Part shown: positions 1 through 7,963 of the stretch, one piece after another | Layout: the number at the start of each line of letters is the position of its first letter | How positions within the stretch are numbered: position 1 is the stretch's first letter | From: Saprospiraceae bacterium | GTDB lineage: Bacteria > Bacteroidota > Bacteroidia > Chitinophagales > Saprospiraceae | Direction: 5' to 3' | Assembly: GCA_013002625.1 (NCBI GenBank) | Contig: JABDJE010000248.1 | Location: forward strand, 1-10,703 | DNA: 10,703 nucleotides | Notes under the pieces: generated by a model | What the model was told of the DNA's origin: nothing | Databases searched by the model: none | What the model saw: the letters and a program-made list of their open reading frames with translations, nothing else | Program-made: the position numbers and the translations under genes

Positions 1-770
1 TCGATACAACGATCAATAATGCGATAGAGCCATTTGGCTTAGGCAGTACCGATGTGATTTGGACAGTAACAGATGAGGCGGGTAATTCTTTAAGCTGTGT
101 ACAAGTAATAACAGTAGAAGATTTAGAATTGCCAATGATAACTTGTCCAGCAGATCAAACAGTTGAAACAGATATGGGGCAGTGTAGTGCTACGGGTGTT
201 GATTTAGGTATGCCGACGATCCTAGATAATTGTGTAATCGATACGACGATCAATAATGCAGTTGAGCCATTTGGCTTAGGTAGTACAGATGTAATCTGGA
301 CAGTAACAGATGAGGCGGGTAATTCTTTAAGCTGTGTACAAGTGATCTCAGTAGAAGATTTAGAGTTGCCGATGATTACATGTCCAGCAGATCAGACAGT
401 AGAAACAGATATGGGGCAGTGTAGTGCAACGGGTGTTGACTTAGGTATGCCGACGATCCTAGATAATTGTGTAATCGATACGACGATCAATAATGCTATT
501 GAGCCATTCGGCTTAGGCAGTACCGATGTGATTTGGACAGTAACAGATGAGGCGGGTAATTCTTTAAGCTGTGTACAAGTAATAACAGTAGAAGATTTAG
601 AATTGCCGATGATAACATGTCCAGCAGATCAGACAGTTGAAACAGATATGGGGCAGTGTAGTGCAACGGGTGTTGATTTAGGTATGCCGACGATCTTAGA
701 TAATTGTGTAATCGATACAACGATCAATAATGCAGTTGAGCCATTTGGCTTAGGTAGTACAGATGTAATT
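1..770 (+). repeat. Near-identical HYR repeat block with two-unit (474 bp) higher-order pattern
   Basis: Three whole units (60-296, 297-533, 534-770) plus the tail of an earlier one are almost identical. By hand count, units 1 and 3 differ at 7 bases, units 1 and 2 at 18, and units 2 and 3 at 15, nearly all synonymous. The partial unit at 1-59 matches the end of unit 2 (4 differences) better than the ends of unit 1 (8) or unit 3 (6), including its Ile instead of Val before EPF. Alternate units are therefore most alike, as expected if a pair of units was duplicated. The first 47 bases of the three whole units are identical. Confidence 0.8.
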
Positions 771-2723
771 TGGACAGTAACAGACCAGGCGGGTAATAGC
801 CTAACATGTGTACAAGTAATCACAGTAGAGGATAATGAAAACCCAACAATCACTTGTCCAATGAATATTGTAGTATCTACCGATGCAGGAGTCTGTGAAG
901 CCACTGGTGTTAATTTAGGAACACCAGTTACGGAAGATAATTGTGTAATCGATACGACGACCAACAATGGGATAGAGCCATTTGATTTGGGTGATACTGA
1001 TGTGATCTGGACAGTAACAGATAGTAGTGGGAACACTGCGACGTGTATAATGACAGTAACAGTTGTTGAAGATGAAGATCCGATGATTACATGTCCGACT
1101 GATCTAACAGTTTCAACTGATGATGACGAATGTCATGCTACAAATGTAGTTCTCGGCATCGCAGTCGTAAGTGATAATTGTACAATTGATACTATTTCGT
1201 ATGATGCGGTAGAACCATATGGTTTAGGTGATACCAATGTAATTTGGACGGTGACAGATGCAGCGGGAAATACTGGAAGTTGTATTCAAACTATTACGGT
1301 AAATGACAACCAACCACCGGTTATCACCTGTCCTTCTGATATAACGGTAATGGCAAACTTGGGCATGTGTGAAGCCATAGGAATAAATCTGGGTCTACCA
1401 ACAGCAACAGATAATTGTGGGGTCCAATCTACAGAAGCTGACTTGATGGAGCCTCTTGCATCTGGAACTACTTCAGTAACCTGGACAGCAACAGATGACG
1501 CTGGTAATACAGCAACGTGCTCTCAGAATATTTTAGTCTCAGAAGATCAACCACCATCAATTACCTGCCCAGACGATCTTACGGTAAATACGGACGTGGA
1601 TCTTTGCTCAGCGTCAAATGTGGCTCTAGGAAATCCAACTACCAGCGACAATTGTGGTGTAAGCTCCGTTTCCAATGATTCGAGTGAACCATATCCACTA
1701 GGAATAACAGAAATTGTTTGGACTGCATCTGATCCAACAGGAAATACATCGAGTTGTACTCAAATCTTAACAGTCGTCGACGTTGAGGTTCCATCAATAT
1801 CTTGTCCTGCTGATTTGACTGTATCTACAGATACAGGAGTATGTGAAGCGACAAATGTTGACTTGGGTACGCCAACGACAAGTGATAATTGTATGATTGA
1901 CACTACATTGAATGATGCGATAGAACCATATGGATTAGGTAATACTGATATCATCTGGACAACGACTGACAATAGTGGAAACACCAATACATGCAGCCAG
2001 ACTATTACAGTTGAAGATAATGAAGATCCAACAATAGTTTGTCCATCTGATTTAACAGTAGAAACAGACTCAGGTGTTTGTCAGGCATCTGATGTAGACC
2101 TTGGCTCTCCGGAAATTAACGATAATTGTAGTATTGATTCTATTTATAATGACCCAGTAGAACCATACTTCTTGGGAGATACGGATATAGTTTGGACCGT
2201 TTTAGATGGCTCAGGCAATACCGCTACCTGTAAACATACTATTACCGTGGTGGATAATGAGAATCCAATGATAACTTGTCCACCTGATCAAACAGTGAGC
2301 ACAGATCTTGGCACATGTGTTGCCACAGGAGTTATTTTAGGTACGCCATCAACAAGCGATAATTGCCAACTTGACACTTTAATAAATAATGCTTCTGATC
2401 AATTCGTATTAGGTGATACTGAAGTTATTTGGATAGTAACAGATCATGTAGGAAATTCAAATTCTTGTACTCAAGTTGTCACCGTGGAAGATAATGAAGT
2501 TCCTCTCATCACATGCCCTGATAACCTAACTATAGATTCTAATGCACCTATGTGTACTGCTGAGAATATAGACTTAGGCATTCCTCAAGTTTCAGACAAT
2601 TGCGGAATTGATACTACTTTCAACAATTCAGGATTAATTTATACAGAAGGGATCAATATTGTTACATGGCAAGTCATCGATCAAAGTGGCAATACCGCAT
2701 CATGTGATCAAGAAGTTTTTGTA
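1..2723 (+). repeat. Tandem HYR-domain array, 79 aa / 237 bp period
   Basis: Eleven complete units and one partial unit at the left edge follow one another. The conserved Trp codon of the (V/I)xW(T/Q) motif lies at 60, 297, 534, 771, 1008, 1245, 1482, 1719, 1956, 2193, 2430 and 2667, which is exactly 237 bp each time with no insertion or deletion. The unit reads roughly ITCPxDxTVxTDxGxC, then xLGxPxxxDNC, EPxxLGxTxVxW and TVTDxxGNxxxC. Each unit keeps four Cys (TCP, GxC, DNC and the Cys after GN), which suggests two disulfides per domain. HYR (hyalin repeat, PF02494) domains are Ig-like beta sandwiches of cell-adhesion proteins. Units are nearly identical at the 5' end and diverge toward the 3' end. 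Confidence 0.93.
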
Positions 2724-5700
2724 AATGAGTGTGTTCAAGCTATAGATGATTGTGTAACGATTTTCATGGATGAAACGACTGAGATCTTTATTTTGAATAA
2801 TGACTTAAATCTTCCTGATGAAGGCACTATAAGTATTGATGATCCAAATCATGGAATTTATACAGTGGCTAATAATATTATTGATCTACCATTAGAAAAT
2901 CAGTATTTAATTTATACACCTAACAATGGGTTTGCAGGAGTTGACACATTTAATTATACAGTTTGTGATAATATCGGAAACTGTAGTACGGCTCAAATAA
3001 AAGTAATAGTTCTATTTACAGATGCTGCATTAGTGAAAAGAGAGGTATCAGACGGGCCTTACAAATATGGTGATCAAGTCGACTTTGAAATCGAAGTTTA
3101 TAATCAGGGGCAGATTACAATACAGGATATTGAATTAGTTGAATATCTTGCCTGTGGACACAAATTCTTGCCGGATGAGAATTCGAATTGGACATTTGAT
3201 CCAATATTTGAAAGAGCATATACTGTGTTAAATGACTCAATACTGCCTGGAGAAAGTATCACTATTCCATTCTCAGTTGAATTAAGTGCCTGTTCTAACT
3301 TTTATGATTGGGAGAATGGTGTCGAGATTGTCAGCTATAAAGACACCTTAGGAACGTATATTCAAGATAAAGATATTGATAGTCAAGCTGATGATATAGA
3401 AGGTAATGACTTAGTCAATGATGATGTAAATGATAACTCAGGAGGTGATGAAGATGACCACGATATCGAATCTATAGATGTATTTGATCTCGCTTTATAT
3501 AAAGAATTGCTTACACTTCCTATATACATAGTAGGGGATGTGTTGGAATTTAGAATCACAGTGGTCAATCAAGGGAATGTACCTGCAACAAATATTGTAG
3601 TCGGTGATTATCTACCTCCTGGCTATGAATTTAGAAATATTCTTAATCCTGGTTGGTCTCAAGATAATACACCAATTTATACTTATACAATAAGCGATAT
3701 TCTTAATCCTGGAGATTCTATATCCATAACGATGAATACAATTATAGGACTTGTTGAATTAGAAAATTCAAATTATACCAATATCTCTGAAATTGTATCA
3801 GCCGATGCCATAGGTATTAATCATTCAATCGATGCAGATAGTGACCCAGATATGGATCTATTTAATGAAGAAAACATTGTTGACAATGCAATAAACAATA
3901 AAGACGATGAGGATGACCATGACATTGAAATGATTGATGTATTAGAAGAGTTTGATCCTTGTGATGACGATTGTAACATAGAATGTAATGCATTAATAAA
4001 TGTATCGCTGGATGAAAATTGTATGGCAGAAATCACGCCTGCAATGGGAGCAATCGGCATTCATGAAATTTGCAATTCTTTTTATGATATAATATTGTTT
4101 GATGAAAATGGTGAACTGCTACCTGGCGCTACAGTCGATATAAGTCATGTAGGACAATTAATTACATATAGAATTACCGAGCCATTATGTATGAACAGTT
4201 GTGAAGGACAAGCTTTAATAGAGTACAAACTTCCCCCTGTGATAGAATGTACAAATGATGTAACTGTTGCATGCTTTGGATTGGAGTTGATACCTACGCC
4301 AACAGCGACCGTGGTTTGTGGAGATGTTGAAGTCATTCTTGTAAATGAAGTTATCGAGACTATGGATTGCGATCCTCAATACACATCATTGGTGACTAGA
4401 ACTTTCCGGGCAACAGATAGCTTTGGTAATACTTCTGAATGTAGTTCAACAGTTACAATTGAAAGAATTAATCTTAATGATATTATTATTCCAGATTCAA
4501 AATTGGTTATCAATGACAATGCCGTTGGATGTAATGCAGACTCATTGGAATATAATCTGGATGGTATTCCGTTGCCTTGGACGACAGAGCCCGGAAAAGT
4601 TGGAACTGGTGTTCCTGTTCTCTGTGATGATGACATTATCAACGGTGTTTACTGTTTGCTTAGCGATGACTTCAGTGGTATACCTCTAATTCCTGGTGCA
4701 ACAGACCTACCTTGCAATGTCTTGGTTAGTTATACAGATGTTGAGTTACCTTCAAATAGTTGCGTGCGTACAATTCTTAGAACCTGGGAAATCAGAGAGT
4801 GGTGGTGTTCTGGAGAAAACACAAATGGAGGCATTCAAAGAATTGAAATAATAGACAATAGAGCGCCTGAATTTATGTGTCCTGATGATTTCACTGTATC
4901 TGCAGGAGAAGATTGTATTTCGGAAGTAGTAATGCCACAGGTTTCAGCTACAGACAATTGCTCTACTATCAATAATACACATTTGGATTATGAATCCGGA
5001 TTTAGTACAGATATAACCAATCCAATTGAATTGGATTTGGGTGTAAATGTGATAACATATATAGTATCAGATGCATGCTACAACAGCAGCTCTTGTCAGG
5101 TCAATGTAACCGTAGAAGATAATTTAGAGCCAGTGGCAATTTGTGAACCGTTCACCGCCGTTTCTCTGGATGCTACCGGCCAAGCTATTGTCAATGCCAG
5201 TACATTTGATGACGGAAGTTGGGATAATTGTGCCATTGATTCCATGCTAGTAAGACGCATGGATAACGTTTGTACTGATGTGGATACTGTATTCAAAGAG
5301 TATGTCAATTTCTGTTGCGCTGATATTCTTGAAGAGGTTATGGTTGTCTTTAAAGTTGTCGATACGTATGGCAATAAAAATATTTGTATGGTAAGTGTTG
5401 AAGTTCAGGACAAACTTCCTGCTTCAGTAACTTGCTTGGCTGACACAACTATTGATTGTAGAGTAAATTATGATATTGAAAACCTGGCCATTCAATTTGG
5501 TTGGCCAGAAATAGATGACAATTGTTCTGGACAAACATTAATTCATCAAACTACTTTGGATAATACCAATGCTTGTGGCATAGGTGAAATCATCCGAATT
5601 TTTGAAATAGAAGAAAATGGCAACATCATTAACAGTTGCGAACAATTAATTTCAGTTGTCAATCAAATACCATTTGTTGAATCAAATATTCAATGGCCAT

Positions 5701-7808
5701 TTGATTACGCCTCGACTGATGCATGTTCAGCAGATGCCTTGAATCCTGACAATCTGCCAGTAGGATTTGCATATCCTCTATTCACAAATGATGATGAATG
5801 TAGTCTGGTTGGATTTGACTATCAAGATAATATCATTTCATCTGGTGTAACAGGTGGCACGTGCATTACAATTGAAAGAACATGGACAGTTATAAACTGG
5901 TGCAGCGAAACCAACGGAAGCTTTGACCAATTTGTAATCCCACAACCTCAGATATTAACATTGACGAACAATATTGCACCTGTCATCGATATGCCTGATT
6001 CATTGCTAATTGAATCAGAGTATTTTGATTGTAGCAGCGGGGAAATTATTATTGAGGCCAATGCCACAGATGACTGTTCTACTAAGCTCAGTTGGAACTT
6101 CATTGTAAGAAATGAATTGGATTCGATAATTCTAATTGGCAATGAAGCCATTCTTCAGGATACATTTAAAACTGGATACTATTCAGTTGAATGGCATGTA
6201 AATGATAATTGCGGTAACAAAGATACCTTGGTTCAGGCGCTTGAGCTTAGGAATACTAAATCACCACAACCTATTTGTTTAAATGGTCTGGTTGTAAGCC
6301 TGGTGCCTGTTGATTTAGATAACGATGGCGTGTTGGATGCTGAACAGCTTAACATATCGGTAGACGATATCGATGGTGGGACTTACCATACATGTAACAA
6401 TGGATTTGTATTGAGTTTTACACCAGACATGATGACAACCGATTCAATATTTAATTGTGATCACCTGGGAATTCAGGCATTACAACTTTGGGCCACTGAC
6501 ACATTAACAGGTGCACAAGATTATTGTACCGCTACAATAGAGATACAGGATAATAATAATGTAGCCATTTGTGATTCACTAAATATGGCCTCAATACGAG
6601 GAACTATCTATACTGAAGATATTCAGACTATTGAACGGGTCATTATGGATATCGGTATCGATAATGTATATGATTCTACAGATATCTATGGAGAATATGC
6701 TTTTGATCAAATGCCTATAGGAGGCAGCTACGATGTGACGCCATATAAAAATGATGATCCGCTGAATGGTGTAACAACGCTTGATCTGTTGATTATGCAA
6801 AAGCACATATTGGCATTGGAAAGGTTGAATAGTCCATATAAAATATTAGCTGCCGATATCGATAGAAGTGGTGATGTAACAGCCAGAGACCTGGTAGAAC
6901 TAAGAAAACTTATACTTGGAATTTATACAGAGTATCCTCAGAATCAAAGCTGGCGATTTGTTGATGCAGAGCATGAGTTTATTGACCCTCAGAACCCTTG
7001 GTTGGAAGCTATACCGGAAAGTTACAATATCAATCAATTGTTATCAGACATGGATATTGAATTCATCGGTGCTAAGGTGGGAGATGTAACTGGGGATGCC
7101 ATACCTAATTCGGATATGATCAGTCGATCAATTTCTGCAGGGCGATCTTTAACATTCAATATCGAAAATGTATCTGTTAAAAAGGGAGCGCTTGTTAATA
7201 TTCCTGTCAGTTCAAGTAATTATATGAATATAGGTGGCTGGCAAGGTACCATAGAGTTTGATCCAAATTTATTTGACATTGTTGGAATCGAATCTAATTC
7301 CATAATAATTGATCAGGGCGAAAACTTTAATTTGGAACAACAGAACAAGGGCTGGATAACAGTTTCATACAATGATACAGAATATGTAGACAAGGCATCA
7401 GACGATATTTTATTTACAATTCAGGTAAAGGCGTTGAATGATTTCAGCACAGAACAGGCATTCAAGTTTAGTTCAAATATCACACCAGCTCAAGCTTATT
7501 TTAATGGTGAAATAATAAATCTTGAATTCAATAACACTGACGCTGACCCAACTGGGATTCAGACAATTCATCCTAATCCTTGGATAGAAAAGACCCACGT
7601 AGATTTCAATATGGATAAAACTGGATCTGTTGAATGGTCAATTTATGATGCAGGTGGAACGCTGGTGACAAAATTCAATAGGGAATATAATGCAGGGAAA
7701 CAATACTTATTGCTTGATAGATCCTTGCTGACAGAAAATGGAGTCTACTACATCACAATGAAGACTGCAGATCTTGTTTCCCAAAGCAAGATGATCATTT
7801 TGGATTAA
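1..7808 (+). CDS. Giant HYR-repeat, dockerin- and cohesin-like-containing T9SS-secreted surface protein (5' partial)
   Basis: The frame is open from the left edge to TAA at 7806-7808, so at least 2601 residues are encoded here and the start and signal peptide lie upstream. The GTG at 54 is an internal Val of a repeat, not a start. Order seen: HYR array (1-2723), Ig/cadherin-like domain (2739-3014), two DUF11 domains with acidic tails (3018-3950), Cys-rich degenerate HYR-type modules (3957-6580), carboxypeptidase-regulatory-like domain (from 6591), type I dockerin (6753-6923), cohesin-like domain (7146-7535), T9SS type A sorting domain (7554-7805). Families of this kind are exported by Sec, then by the type IX system, and anchored to or released from the surface. 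Inference: an elongated, disulfide- and calcium-stabilised adhesin or matrix fibre. No catalytic domain is recognisable, so an enzymatic role is not supported. Domain names come from reading motifs, not from a profile search. Confidence 0.9.
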   Translation, partial: DTTINNAIEPFGLGSTDVIWTVTDEAGNSLSCVQVITVEDLELPMITCPADQTVETDMGQCSATGVDLGMPTILDNCVIDTTINNAVEPFGLGSTDVIWTVTDEAGNSLSCVQVISVEDLELPMITCPADQTVETDMGQCSATGVDLGMPTILDNCVIDTTINNAIEPFGLGSTDVIWTVTDEAGNSLSCVQVITVEDLELPMITCPADQTVETDMGQCSATGVDLGMPTILDNCVIDTTINNAVEPFGLGSTDVIWTVTDQAGNSLTCVQVITVEDNENPTITCPMNIVVSTDAGVCEATGVNLGTPVTEDNCVIDTTTNNGIEPFDLGDTDVIWTVTDSSGNTATCIMTVTVVEDEDPMITCPTDLTVSTDDDECHATNVVLGIAVVSDNCTIDTISYDAVEPYGLGDTNVIWTVTDAAGNTGSCIQTITVNDNQPPVITCPSDITVMANLGMCEAIGINLGLPTATDNCGVQSTEADLMEPLASGTTSVTWTATDDAGNTATCSQNILVSEDQPPSITCPDDLTVNTDVDLCSASNVALGNPTTSDNCGVSSVSNDSSEPYPLGITEIVWTASDPTGNTSSCTQILTVVDVEVPSISCPADLTVSTDTGVCEATNVDLGTPTTSDNCMIDTTLNDAIEPYGLGNTDIIWTTTDNSGNTNTCSQTITVEDNEDPTIVCPSDLTVETDSGVCQASDVDLGSPEINDNCSIDSIYNDPVEPYFLGDTDIVWTVLDGSGNTATCKHTITVVDNENPMITCPPDQTVSTDLGTCVATGVILGTPSTSDNCQLDTLINNASDQFVLGDTEVIWIVTDHVGNSNSCTQVVTVEDNEVPLITCPDNLTIDSNAPMCTAENIDLGIPQVSDNCGIDTTFNNSGLIYTEGINIVTWQVIDQSGNTASCDQEVFVNECVQAIDDCVTIFMDETTEIFILNNDLNLPDEGTISIDDPNHGIYTVANNIIDLPLENQYLIYTPNNGFAGVDTFNYTVCDNIGNCSTAQIKVIVLFTDAALVKREVSDGPYKYGDQVDFEIEVYNQGQITIQDIELVEYLACGHKFLPDENSNWTFDPIFERAYTVLNDSILPGESITIPFSVELSACSNFYDWENGVEIVSYKDTLGTYIQDKDIDSQADDIEGNDLVNDDVNDNSGGDEDDHDIESIDVFDLALYKELLTLPIYIVGDVLEFRITVVNQGNVPATNIVVGDYLPPGYEFRNILNPGWSQDNTPIYTYTISDILNPGDSISITMNTIIGLVELENSNYTNISEIVSADAIGINHSIDADSDPDMDLFNEENIVDNAINNKDDEDDHDIEMIDVLEEFDPCDDDCNIECNALINVSLDENCMAEITPAMGAIGIHEICNSFYDIILFDENGELLPGATVDISHVGQLITYRITEPLCMNSCEGQALIEYKLPPVIECTNDVTVACFGLELIPTPTATVVCGDVEVILVNEVIETMDCDPQYTSLVTRTFRATDSFGNTSECSSTVTIERINLNDIIIPDSKLVINDNAVGCNADSLEYNLDGIPLPWTTEPGKVGTGVPVLCDDDIINGVYCLLSDDFSGIPLIPGATDLPCNVLVSYTDVELPSNSCVRTILRTWEIREWWCSGENTNGGIQRIEIIDNRAPEFMCPDDFTVSAGEDCISEVVMPQVSATDNCSTINNTHLDYESGFSTDITNPIELDLGVNVITYIVSDACYNSSSCQVNVTVEDNLEPVAICEPFTAVSLDATGQAIVNASTFDDGSWDNCAIDSMLVRRMDNVCTDVDTVFKEYVNFCCADILEEVMVVFKVVDTYGNKNICMVSVEVQDKLPASVTCLADTTIDCRVNYDIENLAIQFGWPEIDDNCSGQTLIHQTTLDNTNACGIGEIIRIFEIEENGNIINSCEQLISVVNQIPFVESNIQWPFDYASTDACSADALNPDNLPVGFAYPLFTNDDECSLVGFDYQDNIISSGVTGGTCITIERTWTVINWCSETNGSFDQFVIPQPQILTLTNNIAPVIDMPDSLLIESEYFDCSSGEIIIEANATDDCSTKLSWNFIVRNELDSIILIGNEAILQDTFKTGYYSVEWHVNDNCGNKDTLVQALELRNTKSPQPICLNGLVVSLVPVDLDNDGVLDAEQLNISVDDIDGGTYHTCNNGFVLSFTPDMMTTDSIFNCDHLGIQALQLWATDTLTGAQDYCTATIEIQDNNNVAICDSLNMASIRGTIYTEDIQTIERVIMDIGIDNVYDSTDIYGEYAFDQMPIGGSYDVTPYKNDDPLNGVTTLDLLIMQKHILALERLNSPYKILAADIDRSGDVTARDLVELRKLILGIYTEYPQNQSWRFVDAEHEFIDPQNPWLEAIPESYNINQLLSDMDIEFIGAKVGDVTGDAIPNSDMISRSISAGRSLTFNIENVSVKKGALVNIPVSSSNYMNIGGWQGTIEFDPNLFDIVGIESNSIIIDQGENFNLEQQNKGWITVSYNDTEYVDKASDDILFTIQVKALNDFSTEQAFKFSSNITPAQAYFNGEIINLEFNNTDADPTGIQTIHPNPWIEKTHVDFNMDKTGSVEWSIYDAGGTLVTKFNREYNAGKQYLLLDRSLLTENGVYYITMKTADLVSQSKMIILD
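2739..3014 (+). other. Ig/cadherin-like domain of the giant protein
   Basis: Directly after the HYR array, the segment beginning AIDDCVTIFMDET and ending with the pattern YTPNNGFAGVDTFNYTVCD matches the bacterial Ig-like/cadherin-like families (Big_9, PF17963 type), in which a YxPxxGFxGxDxFxYxVxD signature marks the C-terminal strands. It interrupts the 79-residue periodicity and separates the array from the DUF11 pair. A structural spacer role is inferred. Confidence 0.7.
3018..3953 (+). other. Two DUF11 domains, each followed by an Asp-rich segment
   Basis: Two copies of the DUF11 (PF01345) pattern are seen: a start of the type DxALxKxxxxxxxxxGDxxxFxIxVxNQG at about 3021 and again at about 3486, then an LxPGxS(I)xI motif. 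Each copy is followed by an acidic tail: 3366-3470 (16 Asp/Glu in 35 residues) and 3831-3929, both ending DEDDHDIE. DUF11 domains are common in large surface proteins of Bacteroidota. The acidic tails may bind calcium, which is inference from composition. Confidence 0.75.
3957..6580 (+). other. Cys-rich degenerate HYR-type modules of the giant protein
   Basis: This 2.6-kb part is rich in Cys and shows repeated but irregular Ig-like modules. One clear HYR copy lies at 4863-5120 (APEFMCPDD, then ATDNC, then TVED). Others are recognisable by LPPVIECTNDVTV (about 4231) and LPASVTC (about 5415). A second module occurs twice, at 4770-4889 and 5868-5999, with RTW and WC at identical spacing. Unlike the 5' array there is no fixed period and no DNA-level repetition, so this part is old. 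Confidence 0.65.
6591..6752 (+). other. Carboxypeptidase-regulatory-like (CNA-B/SdrD type) domain
   Basis: The segment starting SIRGTIYTED and containing DIYGEYAFDQMPIGGSYDV shows the short beta-sandwich pattern of carboxypeptidase-regulatory-like and CNA-B domains (G-x-V/I start, then GxYxFxxxPxGxxYxV). It directly precedes the dockerin. From memory, this domain, the dockerin and the segment after it travel together in Saprospiria T9SS proteins. The family assignment is by motif only. Confidence 0.6.
6753..6923 (+). other. Type I dockerin domain of the giant protein
   Basis: Two EF-hand-like repeats are visible. The second is canonical: DIDRSGDVTARD has the expected ligands at loop positions 1, 3, 5, 9 and 12 and is followed by the helix LVELRKLILG. 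The first, DPLNGVTTLD, is followed by LLIMQKHIL and keeps the NGVxxxD core but is degenerate at the first loop positions (Asn and Leu). Type I dockerins bind calcium and pair with cohesin domains. In Bacteroidota T9SS proteins the partner is usually unknown. Confidence 0.82.
7146..7535 (+). other. Cohesin-like domain of the giant protein
   Basis: About 130 residues between the dockerin module and the sorting domain read like a cohesin (PF00963): a VKKGALVNIPV start, then NIGGWQGTIEFDPNLFDIVG, and later WITVSYNDTE and an ILFTIQVKAL strand. The xGxxVxIPVxxxN and xGxQxxxxFDPxxxxxxG patterns are typical of cohesins. The match is good in the N-terminal half and weaker after it, so a generic cohesin-fold beta sandwich that does not bind dockerins is also possible. 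Confidence 0.6.
7554..7805 (+). other. T9SS type A C-terminal sorting domain
   Basis: The last about 80 residues match the type A sorting domain (TIGR04183, Por_Secre_tail). HPNP lies at 7569-7580, followed by a strand pattern ending WSIYDAGGTLV, then LLLDRSLLTENGVYYITMKT and a final SKMIILD. This domain is recognised by the outer-membrane T9SS machinery, and is cleaved and commonly replaced by anionic lipopolysaccharide. Its presence fixes the Bacteroidota assignment and the extracellular destination. Confidence 0.9.
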
Positions 7809-7826
7809 TTCATTAATTTATATAAC

Positions 7827-7856
7827 AAAAAGGGTATTATTTTTAACGCTCTTTTT
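7827..7856 (+). terminator. Weak candidate terminator hairpin after the giant gene
   Basis: The arm 7827-7835 (AAAAAGGGT) can pair with 7848-7856 (GCTCTTTTT): five A-T, two G-C and two wobble pairs around a 12-base AT-rich loop, 18 bases after the stop codon. The stem is weak and the only T run is the descending arm itself, so this is a possible rather than a convincing intrinsic terminator. The rest of the 155-bp gap up to 7963 is AT-rich, with no clear Bacteroidota -33/-7 promoter. Confidence 0.35.
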
Positions 7857-7963
7857 AAACTTTTCCTCCTTAGGGTTAAACAATAGTTAAAAGAGTAACA
7901 GGATGATTCAATTTACCTGATATTGTAGTCGTTATTAATGAGTAAATCATAAAACAACAAATT

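Noticed and set aside
54..56. GTG as start codon of the giant gene
   Set aside because: The frame is open to the left edge and the codon encodes the Val of the repeat motif (V/I)xW, so the gene begins upstream.
496..1987. Antisense reading frames of 74-135 codons within the HYR array
   Set aside because: They are repetitive mirror images of the repeat codons, have no recognisable domains, and recur only because the repeats do.
1..2723. CRISPR array or satellite DNA
   Set aside because: The unit is 237 bp with no spacers, is fully coding, and most differences are synonymous, so it is a protein-domain array.
4423..4689. An 88-codon + frame inside the giant gene
   Set aside because: It overlaps a well-supported coding frame, is low in information and shows no family features or start signal.
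6753..6923. Cellulosome scaffold or enzyme
   Set aside because: The dockerin is real, but no glycoside hydrolase or carbohydrate-binding domain is recognisable in the window, so a cellulose-degrading role is unsupported.
7923..7950. TTG plus TAAATCAT as a promoter for the first skp-like gene
   Set aside because: The -7 half matches TAnnTTTG poorly and the spacing is slightly short, so it cannot be told from AT-rich background.
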